This document shows positions 13,237 to 21,378 of a DNA stretch of 64,000 nt, in pieces. Position numbers and translations under genes: made by a program. This DNA comes from Opitutia bacterium (lineage in GTDB: Bacteria; Verrucomicrobiota; Verrucomicrobiia; Opitutales; Opitutaceae), in contig JACRHS010000005.1 of NCBI GenBank assembly GCA_016217595.1, positions 232,888 through 296,887 on the forward strand, in the 5' to 3' direction. Within the stretch, counting starts at the first letter, position 1. Each line of letters starts with the position of its first letter. The notes beneath the pieces are model-generated. The model did no database searches and had not been told where the DNA came from. It saw only the letters and a list, made by a program, of their open reading frames with translations.

Positions 13237-14621
13237 GTCGCCGCCTCCCGGTTTTTCCGCCACTCCGCCGCCGCGGTGAACGCGCGCTTCGCCGGCAGCT
13301 CCAGCACCGCGCCCTCGGCGCGCAATCGCGCCTGCAACTCCGCGACCGGCACGGCCCGCGCGCCGCAATCCTGCTCCAACGACAACCGCGCCGCTGTGCC
13401 CGCCGCCTGGCCCATCGCCATCGTCTGCGCCATGGAGCGACACGAGGCGTGCGCGTCATGCGTCGCGCTGAAACAGCGGCCGACCACCCACGTTTCTTCG
13501 CGGCCTCGCGGCACGAGCGTCCGGTACGGCACGTCATACGCACCGCCGTCGGGCACGTAGCCCCACACCGTTTCCTCGCCGCCGCCCGGGAGCGAGCGGT
13601 GGTCCTCGATGGGCGCGCCGCACAGCAGCACGCGGTCGGAAAAGCGCGCCGCGTTCAGACAATCCTCCCGCGTGAGCCGGTATTCGCCGTACACGCGTCG
13701 CGTCTCGCGCACGCCAATCTGGTGCGAAAGGCCGATGATGTTGGCCGCCGCGAAACCCGGCACGCAGTCGCGGAAAAATTGCTCGTACACGAACGCCTGC
13801 CGCCGGCCCTCCGCCTCGGCGGCCGCGAGCTGCTCGAAATCGGTCGCATCCACATCGGCCACGCGCACCGCCACGGTGGAGATGCAGCCGACGGCGTTCA
13901 TCGGATGCAGGCTGCCGGTCTTGCGCGGAAGCGCGTGCGTGCCGCGCTCAACCGCCTCCGTCATGCGTTGCACGAGCATTTTTCGTCCGCCCGCCGCCTC
14001 GTACGCGGCGAGGTCGACGTTGCTCATGCGGAAAATGGTCGTGAGCGTCTGCGCCGGTTCGAGCTCGCCGGCTTTCTCGCAGGGGAAACCCGCCAGATGG
14101 CAGAGATCGGCATCGCCCGAGGCGTCGATGAAACGCCGCGCCGCGATCCGGAAAAAGCCGCGTTTGGTCGAGATGATAACTTCGCGCAACCCGCCGTCCG
14201 CCCCGGCACGCGCGTCGACGAGCGTCGCATGCAACAGCACGCGCACGCCGGCGGCCGCGAGCAATTCGTCCCAGACGAGCTTCAAGCGCTCGGGGTTGTA
14301 GTTCACGCCGGTGCCGGCGCCGTAGGTGTTGGGCCGGAGAAAAATCGCGCCGGCGCGGTCCAGCGTGTCGACCACGCGGTCGGGCAGTCCACCGACGACT
14401 TTCCGCGGAAATTCACCCGGCGTGAAGAAGCCGTAGAACGTATCCAGCATCTGCGTGCTGGAGCCGCCGGCGAAACCATAGCGTTCCACCAGCAGCACGC
14501 GGTGGCGCCCGCTCGCGCTCGCCGCGAGCGCTGCGCAGCAACCGGCCGAGCCGGCGCCGGCGACCAGAATGTCAGTCTCCGCGAGCAGCGGAATGCGGTC
14601 GTGCTGGAGTGGTGAGGACAT
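13233..14621 (-). CDS. FAD-dependent oxidoreductase (FAD_oxidored family)
   Basis: This 462-residue protein has an N-terminal dinucleotide fold (LVAGAGSAGCCAAL) and the flavin-contacting VLLVERYGFAGGSS. It also carries the family signature near the C-terminus (SCRSMAQTMAMGQAAGTAA). Members are common in polysaccharide and sugar loci of Bacteroidota and Verrucomicrobiota, with largely unproven substrates. No signal peptide is visible, so it is probably cytoplasmic. The start ATG at 14621 overlaps the preceding stop by one base (TGATG), and its stop overlaps the next start. Oxidation of a sugar hydroxyl is the simplest guess. Confidence 0.83.
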   Translation of the reverse strand: MSSPLQHDRIPLLAETDILVAGAGSAGCCAALAASASGRHRVLLVERYGFAGGSSTQMLDTFYGFFTPGEFPRKVVGGLPDRVVDTLDRAGAIFLRPNTYGAGTGVNYNPERLKLVWDELLAAAGVRVLLHATLVDARAGADGGLREVIISTKRGFFRIAARRFIDASGDADLCHLAGFPCEKAGELEPAQTLTTIFRMSNVDLAAYEAAGGRKMLVQRMTEAVERGTHALPRKTGSLHPMNAVGCISTVAVRVADVDATDFEQLAAAEAEGRRQAFVYEQFFRDCVPGFAAANIIGLSHQIGVRETRRVYGEYRLTREDCLNAARFSDRVLLCGAPIEDHRSLPGGGEETVWGYVPDGGAYDVPYRTLVPRGREETWVVGRCFSATHDAHASCRSMAQTMAMGQAAGTAARLSLEQDCGARAVPVAELQARLRAEGAVLELPAKRAFTAAAEWRKNREAAT

Positions 14622-15400
14622 CAGGCGGCGGGTTGTTGATAAAGTTTCGCGATGCGTCCCGCATGCTCGTCGAATGCCGCCTCGAAGAGTTCCGCCGAAC
14701 GTTTCGCGCCGACGAGGGCCGCGCCGGTGAGCACCTTCGGCGGTTGCCCCGCGCGCGTGAGTCGCAACGCCACCTCGGCCTTGATCGCGTTGACCAGCAG
14801 ACAGCCGCCCACGGTGGAGCCGGGCGCGACCGGCGTGTCGAGCCCGTCGATCTGCACCCTCGCGTCGCCCACCGGCGCGCCGGTGTCGAGCACGAGGTCG
14901 GCGAAATCCTGGAGCTTTTTGCCGCCGGGATGCCGGCTCGGGCTCGCCTCGGAATGCACGCGACTGACGATGGCGACGACGCGCACGCCGCTGCGCCGAA
15001 ACAGCTCCGCCATCTCGATGGGCACGACGTTGCAGCCGCTCGACGAGACGATGAACGCCGAGTCCTGCGCGGAGAGCCGGTAGTTGCGCAGAATGCGTTC
15101 CGCCAGCCCGCTCACGTTTTCCAAAAACATCGCCTGGCGCTGTCCGTTGGCGCCGACGACCAGATTGTGAAACGAGAGCGAGAGCTCGACGATGGGATTG
15201 AAGCCGGGAAACGAGCCGTAGCGCGGCCACATCTCCTCGACCATGATGCGCGAGTGGCCGGAGCCAAATGCGTGCACCATCCGGCCGGCGAGAATCGAGG
15301 CGGCAAACCAGTCCGCGGCCTGGGCGATGGCGGGCAGTTGCTGCTCGACGGTGGCCAGCAGGCCCCGGCAGCGATCGAGATACGTTTGAGAAGGCGTCAT
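14621..15400 (-). CDS. SIS-domain sugar isomerase-like protein (UPF0309 type)
   Basis: This 259-residue protein has one SIS (sugar isomerase) fold: FGSGHSRIMVEEM near residue 45, FIVSSSGCNVVPIEMA, and VVAIVSRVHSEASPSRH. SIS domains bind phosphosugars, often amino-sugar phosphates, as isomerases, etherases or regulators. With a ROK kinase directly upstream, a 6-phosphosugar substrate is likely. The start ATG at 15400 forms an ATGA overlap with the kinase stop. The reaction cannot be fixed from the sequence. Confidence 0.83.
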   Translation of the reverse strand: MTPSQTYLDRCRGLLATVEQQLPAIAQAADWFAASILAGRMVHAFGSGHSRIMVEEMWPRYGSFPGFNPIVELSLSFHNLVVGANGQRQAMFLENVSGLAERILRNYRLSAQDSAFIVSSSGCNVVPIEMAELFRRSGVRVVAIVSRVHSEASPSRHPGGKKLQDFADLVLDTGAPVGDARVQIDGLDTPVAPGSTVGGCLLVNAIKAEVALRLTRAGQPPKVLTGAALVGAKRSAELFEAAFDEHAGRIAKLYQQPAA

Positions 15401-16320
15401 GGAGAAATTGTCTGTTGCGCGCGATACGCCGCGCCGTAGGCACCGGCCCAGTCGCCAAGCTGCGCGGGCACAATGCGCACGCGATGACCCGCGGGCCGCC
15501 ATTCGACCTCGTCGAGCACGGCCGCAAGCGGTGTGAACAACGCCGTTCCAGCCTGCGCGATGCCGCCGCCGATCACCACGGCCTCGGGATCGCACACGTT
15601 GACGAGCGAAGCGATGGCGCAACCCAGCGCGCGGACCGACTCCAGCCAGAGGCGCGCCGCCTCGGTATCGCCGCGTTCGTAGGCCTGCACCAGGGCGTGC
15701 GTGCTGGCGAAGCGTCCGCCGCTGCGCGCCTGCACGGTGCATTCGCCAATTTTATCTTCGAGACTGCCGGGGATGCGCGTGATGTCGGGCGCACCATGTG
15801 GATCGAGCGAGATGTGGCCGAGATGACCGGCGCGCCCGATCTTGCCGCGCAACAGCCGGCCGTCGCTCAACACCGCGCCGCCCACGCCCGTGCCCAGCGT
15901 GACCATGAACACATCGCGCAGCCCGCGCGCCGCACCCTGCCAGACTTCGCCAAGCAAGGCTGCGCCGGCATCGTTGAGCACGGGCACCGGCGCCGGTGTC
16001 GCGAGAAAGTTGGTCCAGTCCCAGCCTTCGAGCCCTTGGAGCCGGCCCGGCATGAAAGCGATGGAGCGCTCATCCAGTGCCGCCAGCCCGGGCGCGGCCA
16101 AACCGATGCGTGCCGGAGGACCGCCGAGCTGGTTGGCGCACGCGGCCACGAGCGAGCGGACCGCCGCCGCCCACGCCGGCACGCCGTCGACCGATTGCCC
16201 GTCGCGCGTCGGCGCGGTTTGCCGAAAACATTCGCGCCCGTCCGCCAGCGCGAAAGCCACGGCCTTCACGTTGGTGCCGCCGAGATCGATTCCGAGGATG
16301 TACTGCATGGCTGCCTTCAT
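15397..16320 (-). CDS. ROK-family sugar kinase, atypical zinc and sugar-binding motifs
   Basis: This 307-residue protein has the phosphate-binding GIDLGGTN at 10-17, the LNDAG region with the catalytic Asp, the GTGVGGAV turn, and VIGGGI. It should phosphorylate a hexose or amino sugar with ATP. Two usual ROK signatures are changed. The sugar-contacting Glu of the GE-x-GH motif is replaced (GHLGH), and the CxCGxxGC zinc cluster is absent. The substrate may therefore be unusual. ATG 16320 overlaps the SDR stop (ATGA), which argues for this start over the internal Met5. Confidence 0.85.
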   Translation of the reverse strand: MKAAMQYILGIDLGGTNVKAVAFALADGRECFRQTAPTRDGQSVDGVPAWAAAVRSLVAACANQLGGPPARIGLAAPGLAALDERSIAFMPGRLQGLEGWDWTNFLATPAPVPVLNDAGAALLGEVWQGAARGLRDVFMVTLGTGVGGAVLSDGRLLRGKIGRAGHLGHISLDPHGAPDITRIPGSLEDKIGECTVQARSGGRFASTHALVQAYERGDTEAARLWLESVRALGCAIASLVNVCDPEAVVIGGGIAQAGTALFTPLAAVLDEVEWRPAGHRVRIVPAQLGDWAGAYGAAYRAQQTISP

Positions 16321-17123
16321 TCGTTGGGATACTGGCCTTCGCTCACTGTCCAGCCGCCGTCGACCGCGAGCACCTGCCCGGTGACGAAGCGCGACTCGTC
16401 GGACAAAAAGTAAACCACCGCCGCATCGCAGTCCGCAGGCTGGCCGATGCGTCCGCCGTCGAGCGGTTGCTTTGTGGCGATGAACTGCCGGATCTGTTCA
16501 TCGCCCGCCGCGCGGCGCGACATCGGCGTCTCGACCAGCGCGGGCGCGAGCACATTGGCGCGGATGCCTTGCGGCGCGTAATGCGCGGCAATGGCCTGGG
16601 TGAAACCGAGCACGGCGGACTTGGCCGCCGCGTAACCGTGCGTTGCGAAAAACCGCGGCGACGGCGACCAACCGAGCACCGAGCCGAGATTGAGAATCGC
16701 GCCGCCCCGGCCTTGTTGGAGAAAATGCCGCACGGCCGCGCGGTTCGAGTAAACCAACGGCGTGAGATTCAAATCGATGACGGCGCGCCAGCCCTCGTCG
16801 GTCAGCTCGTGCAGCGGCCCGTCGCCTTGCCGCCGCGCGCTGCCGCCGGCAACGTGGTACAACCCGTCGCAACCGCCGAAATGCGCGACGGCCTCGGCGA
16901 TGGCCCGCGACGCGGTCTGCGGATCGGCGGCGTCGCCGACCACCGCGACCACATGCGCCGCGCCACCCAGCTCCGCGACCGCCGTCGTCGCACTCTCGGT
17001 CTCGCGGCCCACCACCACCAGCCGCGCACCGGCGGCGACACAGGCGCGGGCGGCGGACAGCCCCAGGCCGCCGGTTCCCCCGACGATCACGATGACTTTG
17101 TTGGCCAATGCGGCAGACGACAT
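16317..17123 (-). CDS. Short-chain dehydrogenase/reductase
   Basis: This 268-residue classical SDR has the NAD(P)-binding GGTGGLGLS near residue 13, the NLGS segment, and YAAAK as the catalytic Tyr-x3-Lys. The C-terminal signature FVTGQVLAVDGGW is also present. It would oxidise or reduce a hydroxyl/keto group on a small sugar or sugar acid. It is the first gene of the six-gene operon, and 68 bases separate it from the divergent GntR-type gene. I chose ATG 17123 because MSSAALANK leads directly into the first strand. Confidence 0.88.
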   Translation of the reverse strand: MSSAALANKVIVIVGGTGGLGLSAARACVAAGARLVVVGRETESATTAVAELGGAAHVVAVVGDAADPQTASRAIAEAVAHFGGCDGLYHVAGGSARRQGDGPLHELTDEGWRAVIDLNLTPLVYSNRAAVRHFLQQGRGGAILNLGSVLGWSPSPRFFATHGYAAAKSAVLGFTQAIAAHYAPQGIRANVLAPALVETPMSRRAAGDEQIRQFIATKQPLDGGRIGQPADCDAAVVYFLSDESRFVTGQVLAVDGGWTVSEGQYPNE

Positions 17124-17191
17124 GCGGACCAGCCTGCCCGGCACAACCGCGCGGACCAATCATTATGTCATCGCTTTTTTCAATAACTGAT

Positions 17192-18214
17192 ATGAAAACT
17201 CCGCGCATGGCTCGTCCACGCAGCGCCCACACTGTTTCCGTAAAGGAGAAACTCATCGCCCGATTGCGCGACGGGTTTCACCGGCCGGGCCAGCGTTTCT
17301 TCTCCAACCGCGCGCTGTGCGACCATTTCCAGATCAGCTACCAGACGGCGCACCGGTTGATCGCCGAGCTGCAAGCGGAAGGCTGGCTGGAGCGGCGTCC
17401 CGCCTCCGGCACCTACGTCGCCGGCCCGACGGCCGAGCTGGGGGGGGCGCAACTGATCTTCCATCCGCGCAGCCGGAAGGCGGACAGCTTCGGCGCGCGC
17501 TTGCTGGCCGAGCTGCGCGCAGCACTGACCGCAGTCGGGATCAAAGCCGACGTCGCGTGGGGCGAACCCGACCTCGCGCCGCGCGCGGACCGCCTGCCCG
17601 TGTTTTGGGAATGTCCCGAGCTGGCCGCCGCCAGCGCGGCGCAGCGGCGATTTGTCGTGCAGCTCAACGACCGGCCGCCACCGGGTCTCGCGGCCAATTT
17701 CGTCGACAGCGTTTCCACGGACGATTTCTCGGGCGGCGCGGCGGCGGCGGAATTGCTCCGCCAGGTGGCGCCGGCGCGGCGGCTCGCGGTGCTGGCCGGA
17801 CCGCGCGGCGACCGGCGCAGTCAGCAACGCGTGGCGGGATTTCAAACGCAGGCGGCCAAGGCCGGCGTGTACTGGGCGGACACGTGGTACGCAGAAGACG
17901 CGGCGCGACTCGCTCCGCGCCTGGTGAGCCAGCACTGGGGCGGCGTGTTTTGTTGCAACGACCGGCTGGCCGAGGCGTTTCTCGCCGCGTGCGCGCGGGC
18001 CAAACAGCCGGCGCCGCCGCTGGTGGGCTTCGACGATGCGCCCGTGGCGGAGCGGTTGAATCTCACAACCATCGCGATTCCGTGGCGCGAGATCGTCGCC
18101 GGCGCGGTGGAGGTGGTGCAACGGCGGCTCGCCGGCGCGACTGGACCGGCCGCGCAGCTGATTTTCACGCCGCGGCCGGTGTTTCGCGCCACGCTGCCGG
18201 CGCGACGCGAATAG
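17192..18214 (+). CDS. GntR-type HTH regulator with LacI-like sugar-binding domain
   Basis: This 340-residue regulator has an N-terminal winged helix (about 15-80; FFSNRALCDHFQISYQTAHR then GWLERRPASGTYV). A periplasmic-binding-protein-like effector domain follows, with a typical C-terminal VGFDDAPVAERL and an ending close to LacI/AraR proteins. It is divergent from the six-gene sugar operon and is the obvious candidate to control it in response to a pathway sugar. An earlier in-frame ATG at 17165 is possible; 17192 fits the family N-terminus better. Confidence 0.87.
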   Translation: MKTPRMARPRSAHTVSVKEKLIARLRDGFHRPGQRFFSNRALCDHFQISYQTAHRLIAELQAEGWLERRPASGTYVAGPTAELGGAQLIFHPRSRKADSFGARLLAELRAALTAVGIKADVAWGEPDLAPRADRLPVFWECPELAAASAAQRRFVVQLNDRPPPGLAANFVDSVSTDDFSGGAAAAELLRQVAPARRLAVLAGPRGDRRSQQRVAGFQTQAAKAGVYWADTWYAEDAARLAPRLVSQHWGGVFCCNDRLAEAFLAACARAKQPAPPLVGFDDAPVAERLNLTTIAIPWREIVAGAVEVVQRRLAGATGPAAQLIFTPRPVFRATLPARRE

Positions 18215-18228
18215 CCGCAATGACAGAC

Positions 18229-18990
18229 TCAGGAAGCGAGCAATTGCGTCAAAGTGGCCGCGTCGCGCACGAGTTGCTCGGGCTCGTCGCCCTGCACGAA
18301 TTCGAGCATGGCGTAGCGATCGCCGGGCAGCTTTTGCACGGTGTCGAAATACGTCCGCCACGGAGCGACGCCCTCCGCGAGCGTGCCGCGCACCCCGACG
18401 GCCGGCCAGTGAAACACGTGCACATTGGTCAGCCGGGGCAGCATCGGCACCAGACCTGCCTGCGCTTCCGCCGGCGCCTGGCCGATGATGGGCTGCCAGT
18501 AGTTGTAGACGTTGGGATGGTTGACCTCGGTCAGTAACCGGAGCGTCGAGTCCACTGAGTCCGTCAGGGTGTTGGCGTGGAATTCCAATGAAATGGAGAT
18601 GCGCTGCGCAGCGGCCAGACCGGCGATGCGGCGCAGATCGTCCGCGACCTGCCGCCGGCCCTCGGGCGAAGTTTCCGCCGAGCCCGCCCCGCCCGCCCAT
18701 ACGCGGATTGTCGGTGCGTGAAGTTCGGCCGCAGACGCCAGCACTTTGTCGAACGACAGCCCCGACGCCTCACTCAGACCCACGCGGTAATAGGAGCCGT
18801 AGGCCGCGACGGTGAGTCCGGCGGCGACGGTGCGATCACGCACTTCGCGCGCTTTCGCCAGATCGCCGTGGGGCACATGGATGTCGCCACCCCATTCGAC
18901 ACCGCGCAGTCCGGCGCGGACCATCAACGCCACGATTTCTGCGGGCGCTAGTTTGCGAAAGGTTACCGATACTAGACCAGGAATGATCAT
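18229..18990 (-). CDS. Sugar phosphate isomerase/epimerase (xylose-isomerase-like TIM barrel)
   Basis: This 253-residue AP-endonuclease-2-type barrel has GVEWGGDIHVPHGD near residue 32, an IRVWAGG strand, the metal-ligand Glu in ISLEFHANT, and a late MLEFVQGDE. Related proteins isomerise or epimerise sugars, inositols or hydroxypyruvate using a divalent metal. It is convergent with the GntR-type gene and shares a strand with the heparinase-like gene 77 bases upstream of its start, so it may belong to the same catabolic programme. The substrate is unknown. Confidence 0.82.
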   Translation of the reverse strand: MIIPGLVSVTFRKLAPAEIVALMVRAGLRGVEWGGDIHVPHGDLAKAREVRDRTVAAGLTVAAYGSYYRVGLSEASGLSFDKVLASAAELHAPTIRVWAGGAGSAETSPEGRRQVADDLRRIAGLAAAQRISISLEFHANTLTDSVDSTLRLLTEVNHPNVYNYWQPIIGQAPAEAQAGLVPMLPRLTNVHVFHWPAVGVRGTLAEGVAPWRTYFDTVQKLPGDRYAMLEFVQGDEPEQLVRDAATLTQLLAS

Positions 18991-19067
18991 GTTTTAAAAA
19001 CGACGTTGCCGCACCCGCGAACGCCGAAGCAAGCGGGAAGCGGCCAACAAACAGCCGCGCGCGGCGT

Positions 19068-21158
19068 TCACGGTTTCTCCGCTTGCAGCTCGATCCACTC
19101 GCCGGCGATCGCGGCGGCCATGCGCGCGTCGATCGTGCGACCGGCGACTGTGAGTTTTGCGCCAGCGGGATTGAACACCACCGTGGATGTCTGCCCCTGC
19201 CAGACGATCTTGTACGCTGCGGCCTGCTGGCTGGCATCGCCCGTCACTTCGACGGGTTCGAACTGGATCGCCGGCGGCGTCTCGCCGCGGAACGGCAGCA
19301 GCAGCGTGGTGAAGGTGATGGGGCGCTGATCGCCGACGTTGCGCCACTGCATGGCGGTGAGCCGGTGGCGCTCGTTGGACATCCCGTGCGACGGCGCGTT
19401 GGGATAATCTTTCTTTTCGTAGTCCACCTGCGTCGTGAGCCGGCGCAGCTCCTCCGGCCGGGCCTGTATGACCAGACAACTCGGATCGCCCTCCAGACAG
19501 GCGCGCCCTTCGCCGAGGACGCGGAACGGCCGCACACCGTGCAACACGTGCGAGGCTTGGAAAATATACTCCTTGGCGCTGACGGTATCGTGCATCACCC
19601 AGAAATCGGGCTTCACGTAAACGATCTGCCGCTGCACGCGTGCCTGCGAGTATGCGCCGTGCCAGCCGCTGAAGAAATCCGCCGCCGGCGTGGACCGCCA
19701 GAGGACGTCCTGGCCGGCGTGCTCCTTGCGGTTCATGGGAATATTCTCGAGCACGATCTGGTTGTGCGACGCCTCGCTGCGAAAGAACGGATCGAGCGGG
19801 TTGTCGTAGGAACCGAAACGGCCCACCTCCTCGATCAACGGCTGACCGTAGCGCCAGATCGAGAAATCGAGCAGATCCATGTGGGTGTGGCCGCCGCCCC
19901 AGCCGCCGAAATTGACGCTGAGGAACGGCGCGTCGGCCGCGTCGCCCGCCCGCATGAACGCGTAACCGCTCGGCCGCAGGATGGCAGACTGCGTGCGGTC
20001 AATACCGAGCACGCCGGGTTGCGCCGCCAGCTCGGGAAAAAAGTCTTTCGCTTCGGCGATGATGTGCTCTGCGGAGGCGATACCGCCGTCGCCATAGTTG
20101 AGCGAGAACAAGCCGGGCGCAGTCGTGAGCGCGAACCACTGGTAGCCGCGCTGGAGGAAGGTTTGCCAGTAGGCCAGCGCCGGTGCGTCGAGACTGCGGT
20201 AGCGCTTGGCGGTGTTGTAGAATTCCGCCATCGCGCCGAGCGACATGTGGCCATAGCCCCAGCAACGCTCGCCGTGTCCGCCGTCGGCGAAGAAATCCTT
20301 CTCTGCGTGCGCCCGCAAAGTCGCGAGCGCCTTCTGTCGCCAGGAAGCGGATTCGCCGAACTCCGGAAACGCCACGCCGAGGTGGTAGAGCGACACCGCG
20401 CCGACGATCTGCCAGTTGCCCGGGCGGTAGTCGTCCTGCATGCGATGCAGGGCGCGCGCGAAGCCGATGAGCAACTTCAGCAGCGCCTCGCGCCCGTCGG
20501 TGTCGAGCGCGGGATCGCCCGCGAGCGCCGCGTAGGCCGGAATCATGATGTGCGACTTGGCCCGCGCGCCCAGCTCGTAGTACACCGGGTGCAGACCGGC
20601 GATGCGCAAGACGAGCTGGTTGCGCTGACCGTAGTACTGTTTGACGATGGCGATGAAATCGTCGCGGTACTTGGTCTCCTGGGTGGCGACGAAATGATCG
20701 ATTTCCGGACGCAGCCAGCCGAGGTAATGGAAGCCGTACTGGCCGGAGCGGCCGAAGTTGGCGTTAAAATCGATGACCGGCCCGAACTGGATGGTCTGGT
20801 TGGCCCAGCCGACGATCTCGCGCCGCAGCACCTTGTCCGCACTCTCCCGGCGGATGCGGGCCGTGCGATCGGAACCCTTGCTGACAATGCGCTCCCGGTA
20901 GTCGGCGGCCTCGGCGGCCAGTGTGCCGCGATGGTACTCGCCCATCAGCCGGTAAGCAGTGTCGCGCTGGCCGGACTTGCCGGCGGCGATGGCGGCCGCG
21001 ATGGCGGCCGCGAGCTCCGGCCTGGCTTCGATCGAAGACCAGAAGTCTTCCTCGGTGATGTTGGCGATATGTTGCTTGAAATAATCGTCCATGACTTGGG
21101 CGCCAGCGCTCAGCGTAAGCACCAAGCCCAGGCAGCAGAGACGAATGACGGCGCGCAT
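19068..21158 (-). CDS. Secreted heparinase II/III-family polysaccharide lyase-like protein
   Basis: This 696-residue protein has a signal peptide (MRAVIRLCCLGLVLTLSAGA). A helical alpha/alpha toroid occupies about residues 30-380, with FGRSGQYGFHYLGWLRPE and YRPGNWQIVGAVSLYHLG. A C-terminal beta-sandwich carries the family motif WGGGHTHMDLLDFSIW. The family cleaves uronate-containing polysaccharides such as heparin, alginate or related glycans by beta-elimination; the substrate here cannot be fixed. I chose ATG 21158 because earlier in-frame starts would put up to 28 residues before the signal peptide. It is divergent from the DUF1080 gene. Confidence 0.82.
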   Translation of the reverse strand: MRAVIRLCCLGLVLTLSAGAQVMDDYFKQHIANITEEDFWSSIEARPELAAAIAAAIAAGKSGQRDTAYRLMGEYHRGTLAAEAADYRERIVSKGSDRTARIRRESADKVLRREIVGWANQTIQFGPVIDFNANFGRSGQYGFHYLGWLRPEIDHFVATQETKYRDDFIAIVKQYYGQRNQLVLRIAGLHPVYYELGARAKSHIMIPAYAALAGDPALDTDGREALLKLLIGFARALHRMQDDYRPGNWQIVGAVSLYHLGVAFPEFGESASWRQKALATLRAHAEKDFFADGGHGERCWGYGHMSLGAMAEFYNTAKRYRSLDAPALAYWQTFLQRGYQWFALTTAPGLFSLNYGDGGIASAEHIIAEAKDFFPELAAQPGVLGIDRTQSAILRPSGYAFMRAGDAADAPFLSVNFGGWGGGHTHMDLLDFSIWRYGQPLIEEVGRFGSYDNPLDPFFRSEASHNQIVLENIPMNRKEHAGQDVLWRSTPAADFFSGWHGAYSQARVQRQIVYVKPDFWVMHDTVSAKEYIFQASHVLHGVRPFRVLGEGRACLEGDPSCLVIQARPEELRRLTTQVDYEKKDYPNAPSHGMSNERHRLTAMQWRNVGDQRPITFTTLLLPFRGETPPAIQFEPVEVTGDASQQAAAYKIVWQGQTSTVVFNPAGAKLTVAGRTIDARMAAAIAGEWIELQAEKP

Positions 21159-21239
21159 GAAGGAATAGGCGGGAGGGATGTGCATAGCAGGGACCGGCGA
21201 CAAGGCGGCTGATAGTGCCGACATGCCCCCGAAAGTAAC

Positions 21240-21255
21240 CATAGGTATACTTATG
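21240..21255. promoter_or_regulatory. 16-bp near-palindrome in a divergent promoter region
   Basis: CATA-G-GTATAC-T-TATG is symmetric except for the single bases at 21244 and 21251. It lies in the 220-base gap between the divergent heparinase-like and DUF1080 genes, in otherwise GC-rich DNA. LacI- and GntR-type repressors bind sites of this size and symmetry, so it may be an operator for one or both genes. No regulator is demonstrated. Confidence 0.45.
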
Positions 21256-21378
21256 CGGCGGACGCCGCAATCCGCATTTTTTCAGACCTCCGTAGCGGCT
21301 GGTGCACTGGCAGTTCGCGTTTGCTTCTCGTGGCCGCCGCGATTGAAAGAACTTCACCAATCCCCCTACCCAACGCAC

